From NCBI GenBank assembly GCA_903835255.1, contig CAILMI010000063.1, positions 1 to 64,000 of the forward strand: a DNA stretch of 64,000 nt. The letters are read 5' to 3'. The DNA comes from an uncultured Verrucomicrobia subdivision 3 bacterium. GTDB lineage: Bacteria > Verrucomicrobiota > Verrucomicrobiia > Limisphaerales > UBA11358. The notes under the pieces were generated by a model. The model made no database searches, was not told the DNA's origin, and was given only the letters and a program-made list of their open reading frames with translations. Both the position numbers and the translations under genes were made by a program. Positions 24,845 to 32,117 of this stretch are shown here, in pieces (position 1 is the stretch's first letter; every line of letters starts with the position of its first letter).

Positions 24845-25711
24845 TTACGCCTTTAAAAAGAAACCCCGCTGTTTGTCGCTGATGGGCATCCCCACTTTTT
24901 CCATCACCTGCAGGAGATCCTCCCAGACCTTGCGTTTTTCCTGCAGCGACGGATTGCGCAATAGGTAAGCCGGGTGATAGGTCGGCATGAGCGGTGTGCC
25001 GCGGTGACTCTGCCACTGCCCGCGCAATTTAGAGATGGGGGCGGTCTTGCCGAGCAACCCTTCCACCGCCGTCGCGCCCAAGGCCACGATGACCTGCGGG
25101 CGGATCAGATCAATCTGTTCATACAGATACGGGAGGCAGGCGGCGGTCTCTTCGGGGGTGGGCTTGCGGTTGTCGGCGGATGAACCGGGCATGGCAGGAC
25201 GGCATTTCAAGAGGGTCGTAATATAGACCTCTGCGCGGGAAAGTCCGGCGGCCTGAAGGATCTTAGTGAACAGCTGTCCGGCCTCGCCCACGAACGGCTC
25301 GCCCTGCGTCTCCTCCTCCGCGCCCGGGGCCTCGCCCACGAACAAAATGGACGCTTCCAGGCTGCCCGCCCCGAACACCACCTGCTGGCGCGAGGCGGCC
25401 AACTGGGGGCATCTCACGCAGGCCAGCGCCCGCTCGCGCAAGGCCGCATAGGCGGCAACCTTTTCAGCCGGAGATCGGGCGGCAGCCGCAGCGAGGGGGA
25501 TTTCCGGCATCGGAACGGACTTGGTGGCCGGCGGACGGACCTGCCCCAAGGGTTTGAGAGGGGCAGCGGAAACTTTGGGGGCAGCAGAGGGCGGCCGGGC
25601 CAGCGCCCGCAGGGTTTCAGGCGTCACAGCGAGATGCCGCACGCCGCGCGCTTTCAACCCCTCAACATGCTGAAGGGTGGCGTCGAGCAATTGCCGGTAA
25701 CGGTCGGACAT
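24845..25711 (-). CDS. Family 4 uracil-DNA glycosylase ([4Fe-4S] type)
   Basis: A 288-residue base-excision enzyme removing uracil from DNA. The C-terminal 200 residues carry the family-4 pattern: cluster Cys pair CVRCPQL (about residues 97-100), the active-site motif ILFVGEAPGAEEETQGEPFV and GEAGQLFTKIL, the second cluster pair in TTLLKCRPAM and AACLPYL, and the DNA-contacting HPAYLLRNPS. About 75 N-terminal residues are extra: a helix (MSDRYRQLLDATLQHVEGLK) and a Pro/Ala linker, an arrangement known in bacterial relatives annotated as phage-polymerase-related. It is divergent from the decayed GH2 gene at 25814. Confidence 0.9.
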   Translation of the reverse strand: MSDRYRQLLDATLQHVEGLKARGVRHLAVTPETLRALARPPSAAPKVSAAPLKPLGQVRPPATKSVPMPEIPLAAAAARSPAEKVAAYAALRERALACVRCPQLAASRQQVVFGAGSLEASILFVGEAPGAEEETQGEPFVGEAGQLFTKILQAAGLSRAEVYITTLLKCRPAMPGSSADNRKPTPEETAACLPYLYEQIDLIRPQVIVALGATAVEGLLGKTAPISKLRGQWQSHRGTPLMPTYHPAYLLRNPSLQEKRKVWEDLLQVMEKVGMPISDKQRGFFLKA

Positions 25712-25813
25712 GAAACCATCCTAACGGCTCGGCACTGAAGCGCAACCTGACATCCACAGTTGGGGGGATTGTGCTGGGCCCAACTTTGCCGGATGCTGGC
25801 CCTCATCATTCCT

Positions 25814-26336
25814 ATGCGAACATCGCAAATCCTCCTGGCTGCAATCACTTTTTTGCTGCTCACCGTGCAGCCCCTGCGCGCGCACGCGCGTCTGGATCAT
25901 CCCCTTCACCGCCAGCCATCTTAAGGCGGTCGCCCGAAATGAAAGGAAAGCTGTTGCGACCAACGAGCTGCGTACCGCCGGGGCGCCGGCGAAAATTGTG
26001 CTCGCCACCCCCCGCAAAAAACTCGGGACGAATTGGGACACCCTCGCCCTGGTCACTGCCACCCTCGTGGATAAAAAAGGCGTGAGGGTTCCCGGCGCGG
26101 AAGACCTCATCACCTTCAACATCTCCGGTCCGGGGAAGATCACCGCCGTGAACAATGGCGGGAACGCCAGCCATGAGCCGTTTCAGGCCAACAAACGGGG
26201 GGCCATCCAAGGCCGGTGCGTGGCCTTCATCCGGGCCGGGCCCGGATCCGGAACAATAGTACTGACTGCATCTGCCCCGGGTCTGATGGATGGCTCTCTT
26301 TCCATCCGGACCCCGCCCTCCTCCCCGAGGGAATGA
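25814..26336 (+). pseudogene. Remnant of a secreted GH2 glycosidase: signal peptide joined out of frame to the C-terminal end
   Basis: ATG 25814 opens a perfect signal peptide (MRTSQILLAAITFLLLTVQ, then PLRAHA), but the frame stops about 12 codons later. Starting at 25890 in another frame is an open stretch to the stop at 26334-26336. It encodes the last roughly 148 residues of a family-2 beta-galactosidase-like enzyme: VWIIPFTASHLKAVARNERK, TNELRTAGAPAKIVLA, then LVTATLVDKKGVRVPGAEDL, FNISGPGKITAVNNGG and GTIVLTASAPGL. The catalytic barrel is missing entirely. The simplest reading is a large internal deletion plus a frame shift. Bases 26337-26448 contain nothing recognisable. Confidence 0.8.
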
Positions 26337-26448
26337 TATGCGACGATTCCTCAAATCAACCCGAGGGCAAGACGCCCCTCTCTACGGCAGGCGCGGACGC
26401 CCGCCACCTTATTTTCAGACAGGCTCTAAGGTCCCGGCGGGCGCAGGG

Positions 26449-27069
26449 TCACTTGCCCCCTGCCCTGCGGAGAAAGGCCGGCTTGGACTTCAGACCCAGC
26501 TTGGACTTTAATAATTCAAGGAACCCCTTTTTCTTTTGGGAGGGCGCTGCCGGAAACGGCTCGCAGGGGTGACTGCAGCGCACACAGAGAAAATGGGGCC
26601 GCCCCCCCTTGCGCCGCATCACTTTCACGCACCCATTGCACATCAGCTCCTTGCATTCCGTGCACCGGAAGGTCGCCGGCGCTTGCAGATGGCGCGGGCA
26701 GGAAATCTGACCGCCCGGCAACACCCCCGGCGGCGGGGGCACTTGGGAAGGACGCTCAAACTGAGGAATGGCGATGGGGGCATCCGTGGATTCCACCCCT
26801 AATTCGATGTCTCCCACCCTCAAGGTCTGCCCGGATTCCAGCCGCGCCTCCCGGACCGGCGTCCCGTTGATAAAAGTGCCATTGGTGGAACCTCCGTCAC
26901 GGACATCCACGCCGGACGCCGTCAGGATGAGGTCGCAGTGCCGGGTGGAAACGGTGGGGTGATCCAGGCACAGCTCGCATTCCGGGCCCCGCCCGACGCG
27001 GTTCACGCCCAGCCTCAAGACCAGGGCTCGCTCCCCAAATCCTTTTGTTTTAATCAGCAGCCGGGCCAT
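26449..27069 (-). CDS. FHA-domain protein with C-terminal Cys/His zinc-binding segment
   Basis: This 206-residue protein has an N-terminal forkhead-associated domain (about residues 1-95), the phosphothreonine-recognition module. Its key loops are VNRVGRGPECELCLDHPTVS, STRHCDL and GGSTNGTFINGTPV, all with the residues needed for phosphopeptide binding. A Pro-rich linker (VPPPPGVLPGG) leads to a B-box-like Cys/His cluster (CPRHLQAPATFRCTECKELM, then CNGCVKVMRRKG, FLCVRCSH) that probably binds zinc. The basic tail is KKKGFLELLKSKLGLKSK. Together these suggest an adaptor that docks on a phosphorylated partner, and a receptor kinase is present at 5681-7699; a link between the two is speculative. 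Confidence 0.88.
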   Translation of the reverse strand: MARLLIKTKGFGERALVLRLGVNRVGRGPECELCLDHPTVSTRHCDLILTASGVDVRDGGSTNGTFINGTPVREARLESGQTLRVGDIELGVESTDAPIAIPQFERPSQVPPPPGVLPGGQISCPRHLQAPATFRCTECKELMCNGCVKVMRRKGGRPHFLCVRCSHPCEPFPAAPSQKKKGFLELLKSKLGLKSKPAFLRRAGGK

Positions 27070-27218
27070 GATTGAATTCCTTTCAGAAACCGAATTGAAC
27101 TCTAGGGAGCGGAAGAAGGAGCGTCGAGGGAAAACGCCGCCAAACCAATACCGGAATCATCACGGCGTCCGGCAGAAGCACAAGCCAGGCGGAGCGGTCC
27201 CGCCGAGCGAGGGGAAAT

Positions 27219-27605
27219 TCAGGGGGAAGCCGGCGGGCGGAGCGGGTTGGTGGCAAACGCAAATTCCGCCACGGGCTTGCCGCCAATCACATGTTCCTGG
27301 AGGATGCGTTCCAGCACGGCTGGCGTGCAATCGTGATACCAGACGCCCTCGGGGTAGACGACCGCAATCGGTCCGCGCACGCACACGCGCAGACAGCTGG
27401 CCTTGGTGCGGTAAACCTGCGGCTCCAGGCCCGTGAGGTTCAGCTCCTTCAGTCGGCGCTTGAGAAACTCCCACGCGTCCAGGCTGACCTGCCCGGCACA
27501 GCATTTCGACTCAGCCGCGGCGGCGCACAGGAAGATATGGCGCCGGACTTTTTCAAGCCCGAGAGCCTCCACCGCGGTCCGGAGTTGAGGATTCAGGGAG
27601 GACAT
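27219..27605 (-). CDS. Thioredoxin-like [2Fe-2S] ferredoxin-domain protein
   Basis: A 128-residue protein starting [20 protein letters not shown] at 27605; the frame is open further up but overlaps the nuclease gene. It has the thioredoxin-like [2Fe-2S] ferredoxin pattern: [16 protein letters not shown] near the N-terminus, and later [20 protein letters not shown] with the second Cys pair, then [20 protein letters not shown]. These four or five Cys would bind the cluster. Members are cytosolic electron carriers or are fused to hydrogenase and nitrogenase-associated proteins; this free form has no visible redox partner nearby. It lies 61 bases downstream of the beta-CASP nuclease stop. Confidence 0.85.
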   Translation of the reverse strand: MSSLNPQLRTAVEALGLEKVRRHIFLCAAAAESKCCAGQVSLDAWEFLKRRLKELNLTGLEPQVYRTKASCLRVCVRGPIAVVYPEGVWYHDCTPAVLERILQEHVIGGKPVAEFAFATNPLRPPASP

Positions 27606-27666
27606 CCGCACAACGCCCCCCGGCCAACGGAGCCTTCGCGCCCGCTGCCGGGGAGTGAAACTTTCC

Positions 27667-29112
27667 TCAGACCTGCACGGCCACGCCGGGCTGCGGCTGA
27701 ATGATTTTGATTTTGGGATGGCGCGAGCGAATCTGCTCCTCGAACCAGGCGCGGGAATCGTCGTCGCCGTGGCCGAGCAGAATCGCGCGCGGCGAAACCT
27801 GCCCGACAAAATCCAGCAGGTCTTCCCGGTTCGCGTGCGCGGTCAGGTCAAAATCCTGGATTTCGCACCGGCGGGTGATCTGCCCCGCGCTGGGGCTGAA
27901 GACAAACGTCTCGCCCTGTTTCGCAGCCTTCAAACGTCCGCCGGGGGTGCTGGGGTCGGCATAGCCCACGAAGAAAATCGCGTGCTTCTCGTCCCCGGCC
28001 ATCCGCATGGCCAGATTATGCGCCGCCGTGTTCTCGCTCATCATACCGGCAGTGATGACGAAAATCTTGCCGCCGGTCAGCTTCATGTTCTCCGACTGGC
28101 CTTTTTCCAGCACCTGAAGATTCAAGGCCTGATTCAATTGAAGGTTGGTGTGCTGCCGGTGCGTGCGGTGCGCCTCCAAGTCATAGATCTCGGTGAACAC
28201 GCGGCCCAATCCGCCGATGAAAATCGGCTGGGGCTTGAGCTTGCCCTCGCGCATCAGCAGCGCCAGCAGCGCCAGGATCTCCTGGGTGCGCCCGAGCGCG
28301 AAGGCCGGGATCAGGACGCTGCCCTTGCGCTTGAGCGCGTTGTGAATGGCCTCCACCAGCCGCTCAATTTCCTTCTCCCGCGTGAACTCCTTGGGCACCG
28401 GACGGTTGCCCCGGGTCGTCTCCATGATCAGCACATCGGCCTTCACATCCTCAAACCGCGCCGCGCGCAGGATGGTCTGGTCGTGAAAACACACGTCGCC
28501 GGTGAAGAAAAGCGTCTCCTTCTTGCCGCGCACCATCACGCCGGCCGAACCGAGCGTGTGCCCGGCGTCGAAAAACTCCAGCGTCGGCGAGGCGAACCCC
28601 GCGCGCAGCTTGTTGAACGACGCCCACTCCACCTCGCGGTTGTACTTGAAGGCCTGAAAACGGGCGGCGATGTCATCCACCTCGTCGTGGGTGTAGAGAG
28701 GGTAATCGCGGATGCCCAGCTCATCGCGCTGCCGCGTCATGACGTTCACGGAGTTGTGCAGCACGCGTTCGATGATGAAATAGCTCAGCTCGCTCATCAG
28801 CACATGCGCCTTGGGAAAGCGGCGCAGCGCCACCGGCAGCGACCCCACATGGTCGTGATGGCAGTGCGAGACCACGATGGCATCCACGTCGTTGTTGCCA
28901 GCCCGCTCGAACAGCGGCAGGCCGTCGCGGCCCTCGCGTTTGGGGTGCATCCCGGCATCCAGCAGCAGGCGGTGCTCGTCCAACTCCACGAGCCACGAGC
29001 TGGCTCCGATATCCGTGTCCGGATTCAAATTAGTAATATTCACCGTCTGATTGAACCACAAATGGGCACCGAGGGACACAGTTAATTCAGGAAAGTGAAC
29101 ACGGCCCCACAA
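27667..29112 (-). CDS. Metallo-beta-lactamase / beta-CASP exoribonuclease-like protein
   Basis: This 481-residue protein has the metallo-beta-lactamase fold with inserted beta-CASP domain found in CPSF73-like and RNase J-like nucleases. Metal-binding motifs are [20 protein letters not shown] (motif 2), the His in [12 protein letters not shown], and the Asp in [10 protein letters not shown] (motif 4). The beta-CASP part shows [33 protein letters not shown] and [19 protein letters not shown]. It ends with [20 protein letters not shown] and [20 protein letters not shown], the C-terminal His motifs. It is probably an RNA-processing or decay enzyme. The start is uncertain: the first 26 residues before [18 protein letters not shown] are not conserved-looking, so translation may begin later. 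Confidence 0.88.
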   Translation of the reverse strand: MWGRVHFPELTVSLGAHLWFNQTVNITNLNPDTDIGASSWLVELDEHRLLLDAGMHPKREGRDGLPLFERAGNNDVDAIVVSHCHHDHVGSLPVALRRFPKAHVLMSELSYFIIERVLHNSVNVMTRQRDELGIRDYPLYTHDEVDDIAARFQAFKYNREVEWASFNKLRAGFASPTLEFFDAGHTLGSAGVMVRGKKETLFFTGDVCFHDQTILRAARFEDVKADVLIMETTRGNRPVPKEFTREKEIERLVEAIHNALKRKGSVLIPAFALGRTQEILALLALLMREGKLKPQPIFIGGLGRVFTEIYDLEAHRTHRQHTNLQLNQALNLQVLEKGQSENMKLTGGKIFVITAGMMSENTAAHNLAMRMAGDEKHAIFFVGYADPSTPGGRLKAAKQGETFVFSPSAGQITRRCEIQDFDLTAHANREDLLDFVGQVSPRAILLGHGDDDSRAWFEEQIRSRHPKIKIIQPQPGVAVQV

Positions 29113-29326
29113 TGGGGACGTCTGAAATCAATTCTCCCGGGTTGCGCCATCGAATGGACTTGCCCTTCAGCGGGAATCGGGCAAAATGAATTTTCGATGA
29201 CGTGAGCGGGTAAATTCAAGGCGTTCGGCCTGACTCAATCCTGATTCAAGTTATCCAGTACGGCCTGCCCCCTAGGGACTGTCGAGCGGCGACGGACGGC
29301 GATGCGGGGCGGGTTGATTTGAGGTT

Positions 29327-29403
29327 CGGGGCGTAGCGTAGCCTGGTAGCGCGCTTGTTTCGGGTACAAGAGGTCGTGGGTTCGAATCCCACCGCCCCGA
29401 CCA
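29327..29403 (+). tRNA. tRNA-Pro (anticodon CGG)
   Basis: The acceptor stem CGGGGCG (29327-29333) pairs with CGCCCCG (29393-29399), followed by discriminator A and an encoded CCA at 29401-29403. The D-arm contains AGCCTGGTAGC, the anticodon stem CTTGT/ACAAG holds loop TTCGGGT giving anticodon CGG, and the T-arm is GTGGGTTCGAATCCCAC. Total length is 77 bases. The 214 bases upstream (29113-29326) hold no gene and presumably include its promoter. Confidence 0.96.
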
Positions 29404-29489
29404 TTCTTCCAGACTTTCACAGCTGCCGGAGTTTCCGGGTCCCCTTTCAAAACCACTGGGGCGACGTCTTTTTCAATCACGGCCCTGGA

Positions 29490-30584
29490 TCACCGGCTGC
29501 GAGTCGGCACGGGGACATCGACAAGCGGGCGGCGAAAGACCCACTGCATCCCCCGCATAAAACGCTCACGGATATTATCGGAGTGCCGCCCGGGCGGCTC
29601 ATAAAAGGCACAGCGCCCGGGGCGCGTCCTCAGCACGTCGTATATTTTCTGGGCGCCGACATTGGCCCGAAATTCGTCCAGAGAAGCGCCCTCCAGATAA
29701 ATGCTCTGCCGAGCATCAAAGGCTTCCGGGTTTTTTTGGACGATCGTCAACGGATCATTGTCCAGCCAGAGCTGCCAGATTTCCGGACGAAAGTTTCCTG
29801 CAGAATCAAAAAGCCAACTGAACTCCCCGCCCTGAGGAAGCGGGCGGGGGGCATAAGCGGCAGACAACCCGAACAGATACTTAAGGGAGCCATTGGTGGG
29901 CATCGGCGACTGTCCCGCGGCAATTTTAAGAATTTCCGTCAGCGGCACATTCGTGACGGCCGGCACCAGGACCAGGGGAAGATGGCTGACGGGGAAATCA
30001 GAATCCGGGCTGAGCGCAATCACGGCATCGAAGAGGGTTTGATGGGAGCTTCCCAGCCGCAAGGCGCCGAAGCCGCCGCTGGAATGACCGGCCAGGATGC
30101 GTCGCACCCCATGGGTGGGCGCGGCGTGCAACGCCTCCACAGCGGAGACAATTTCATTGCAGACATAATCCTCATAATTGCCCTGGGCGGCGGAATTGAG
30201 ATACTGGCTCCCCCCCCAGCGGGTTCCGCCGTCCACCATGGCGATAATCACCGGCTCGATTTCATCGGCAATTTTTTGAGTCAATTTCAACCAGGCGTTG
30301 GAATTTTGAATGAAGCTTTTTTGGATATTATTCCCATAGCCGGGCAGATAATAAACCACCGGCAGCCGGGCGCCCGGCGTCGCTTGCGCGGGCAGGAAAA
30401 CCGGAATCTTCCGCAGGGTCGGATCGTGGAGCGGATTATTTTTCAGGAAGCGGCTCTCAATCGACAACACCTCCAGACGCGCTTCCGCAGCCGCACCGCA
30501 CACCCCCGACGCGACAACAAAGAGCAGGCAACCCAGATATACTATTTTGAAACCGCGATGGGCCGTGGATTTAAGTCGTTTCAT
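29490..30584 (-). CDS. Secreted esterase D / feruloyl-esterase-like alpha/beta hydrolase
   Basis: This 364-residue protein has a signal peptide (KIVYLGCLLFVVASGVCGAA) and an esterase-D-type alpha/beta-hydrolase domain. Seen are LPVVYYLPGYGNNIQKSF (oxyanion strand), VIIAMVDGGTRWGGSQYLN, the nucleophile elbow ILAGHSSGGFGALRLG (Ser near residue 167) and ALSPDSDF. The final third carries candidate Asp and His, the latter in PPGRHSDNIRERF. Relatives remove acetyl, feruloyl or other acyl esters from polysaccharides. It is the last gene of the carbohydrate locus, 12 bases after the GH79 gene, and so probably acts on the same glycan in the periplasm (inferred). No convincing terminator is visible before the tRNA gene. 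Confidence 0.82.
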   Translation of the reverse strand: MKRLKSTAHRGFKIVYLGCLLFVVASGVCGAAAEARLEVLSIESRFLKNNPLHDPTLRKIPVFLPAQATPGARLPVVYYLPGYGNNIQKSFIQNSNAWLKLTQKIADEIEPVIIAMVDGGTRWGGSQYLNSAAQGNYEDYVCNEIVSAVEALHAAPTHGVRRILAGHSSGGFGALRLGSSHQTLFDAVIALSPDSDFPVSHLPLVLVPAVTNVPLTEILKIAAGQSPMPTNGSLKYLFGLSAAYAPRPLPQGGEFSWLFDSAGNFRPEIWQLWLDNDPLTIVQKNPEAFDARQSIYLEGASLDEFRANVGAQKIYDVLRTRPGRCAFYEPPGRHSDNIRERFMRGMQWVFRRPLVDVPVPTRSR

Positions 30585-30596
30585 GATTAAAAAATG

Positions 30597-32117
30597 TCAT
30601 TGGGGAATGAACCGGATAATAATAGCACGGGCGGAGGGAAGTTCCATTTGAAAACGGCCCGGATGGCTGCCGCTCCTATTAAAATCTTCCTGCCGGACCC
30701 ATTTTTCATCCCAATGCCCGTCTTCCATGACGCCGGCGCCGCCAAGGGTGCACCCCCGACTCGCGGCGATATCATTGTTGGAAACGGCCAGATCCATCGT
30801 TTCGACCGCTTTAAAAAAACCGTTTTTGAATTCGATCCGCAGCGGAACCGGGCGGGCAGCGGCATCATATGCCTTGTTGATCGCCGTGACATAAAGAGTG
30901 CGGTCATCGCCCAGCACGGCATACAGAGCCAGGTTGCGTTGGGATGGATTGGAAAGGGTGACAGGAATCATCCGGCCATGTCCGCCCAGATCAAATGCCT
31001 TGATCGCATGGCCCAGGGGCCGGACTTCATAGCCATTCGCCGTTGAACAAAAAGCGGTGTATTTGGAGGTCAGCAGAATGCTTCCCGCGGCGACCCGGTC
31101 GCCGGTATGAAAATTCAGGCCGGAGGCGCCGCGCGCCGCCCACCAATGCATGAAATCCAGCCCCCACAATGCCGAGGCAAAGGTGTTGCTCACATTGGTT
31201 GCCCCCCCGTTGTAATAATTATTCACTTCCTCGAGCCGGTAAGGCAGGCCGTTGGAAAGCGACATCGGCACAAAACCGTCATAGAGGCTCTGATAGGTCT
31301 GGATGAATTCATCGGACAGCATCCGGCTTCGCCCTATTTCCGGGGTCGGCACTTTACCGCCCGCCCCGCCGGCATACAGATGTTCCGTGATCAGCGCCAC
31401 GTGGTTGGAATTCCCAAACTCAGCGATAAAATGACGTGCCCACTCTGGATCCTTGTGAATGCCCGGCCCGCAGAAGCGGACCTCGGGCACAGCGGCAATG
31501 ATCGCATCAGAAAATTTCCTCCAATCGCGCGCAAAATTGGAATAGGTGAAACGCTCGGCACCAGCCCCCATGCGCTCGCTGTTGGGGCGATTGTCGACGG
31601 CCGTAACAGGATAAGCGCTGGACTCCTGGCCAATGGAAAAAGAGTCCACCAGCGGCGCATACCGGTCCATCATGTATTTCACGGTTTGAGCCGCCACCTG
31701 CGGGTCTCCTTTGTAAAGCTGCAGGCCGTAAATCACTTTCACACCCGCTTTTTGGGCGAAACCAAAAAGGCTGTCCCAGTCAGCCGGACCTGGCAGTTTT
31801 TTGGCGTCCCGGTCGGATGTATTGCCGCCGATGCGCAGGCTTTTGATGCCGAGCGTATGGAACAGCGTGACCAACGGCAGATTATCCGCACGAAAATAGC
31901 GCAGGCCATTTGTATCCGGCATCAATAACTGGGCTTCAAAACTCAAGCCGCTGAAACAGGGCGAAATCTCTGCACCCGGATGCGCCAGGTCCACCAGGGC
32001 GGTGACGAGGGACGGCTCAGCGGCGGCGCGCGCCTGCGGAGGGCTGGCTGCCACCACCAAGGATAAAAGGGACAGGCCCAAGCAACGGACCATCGATTGA
32101 TTCAGTTTTTTATTCAT
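30597..32117 (-). CDS. GH79-type glycoside hydrolase (beta-glucuronidase-like)
   Basis: This 506-residue secreted enzyme (start 32117, MNKKLNQSMVRCLGLSLLSL, then a signal-peptide end at ARA) overlaps the preceding gene by eight bases. GH79 features are CFSGLSFEAQLL, LRIGGNTSDR, the likely acid/base Glu in DSFSIGQESSAY (about residue 165) and the likely nucleophile Glu in YRLEEVNNYYNGG (about 297). A TIM-barrel runs to about residue 345, followed by a C-terminal beta-domain ending LPSARAIIIRFIPQ. The family includes exo-beta-glucuronidases active on 4-O-methyl-glucuronic acid of arabinogalactan, as well as heparanases and hyaluronidases. Here it would remove a uronic acid side group. The acid/base motif is GQES rather than the common GNEP-like form, so activity should be tested, not assumed. 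Confidence 0.8.
   Translation of the reverse strand: MNKKLNQSMVRCLGLSLLSLVVAASPPQARAAAEPSLVTALVDLAHPGAEISPCFSGLSFEAQLLMPDTNGLRYFRADNLPLVTLFHTLGIKSLRIGGNTSDRDAKKLPGPADWDSLFGFAQKAGVKVIYGLQLYKGDPQVAAQTVKYMMDRYAPLVDSFSIGQESSAYPVTAVDNRPNSERMGAGAERFTYSNFARDWRKFSDAIIAAVPEVRFCGPGIHKDPEWARHFIAEFGNSNHVALITEHLYAGGAGGKVPTPEIGRSRMLSDEFIQTYQSLYDGFVPMSLSNGLPYRLEEVNNYYNGGATNVSNTFASALWGLDFMHWWAARGASGLNFHTGDRVAAGSILLTSKYTAFCSTANGYEVRPLGHAIKAFDLGGHGRMIPVTLSNPSQRNLALYAVLGDDRTLYVTAINKAYDAAARPVPLRIEFKNGFFKAVETMDLAVSNNDIAASRGCTLGGAGVMEDGHWDEKWVRQEDFNRSGSHPGRFQMELPSARAIIIRFIPQ

Noticed and set aside
23622-24968. A 448-residue plus-strand open frame opposite uvrC and the DedA gene.
   Set aside because: It is antisense to two confidently identified genes, with His/Gln/Arg-rich shadow composition.
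27655-29085. A 476-residue plus-strand open frame opposite the beta-CASP nuclease.
   Set aside because: It is the antisense shadow of a gene with all metal-binding motifs intact.
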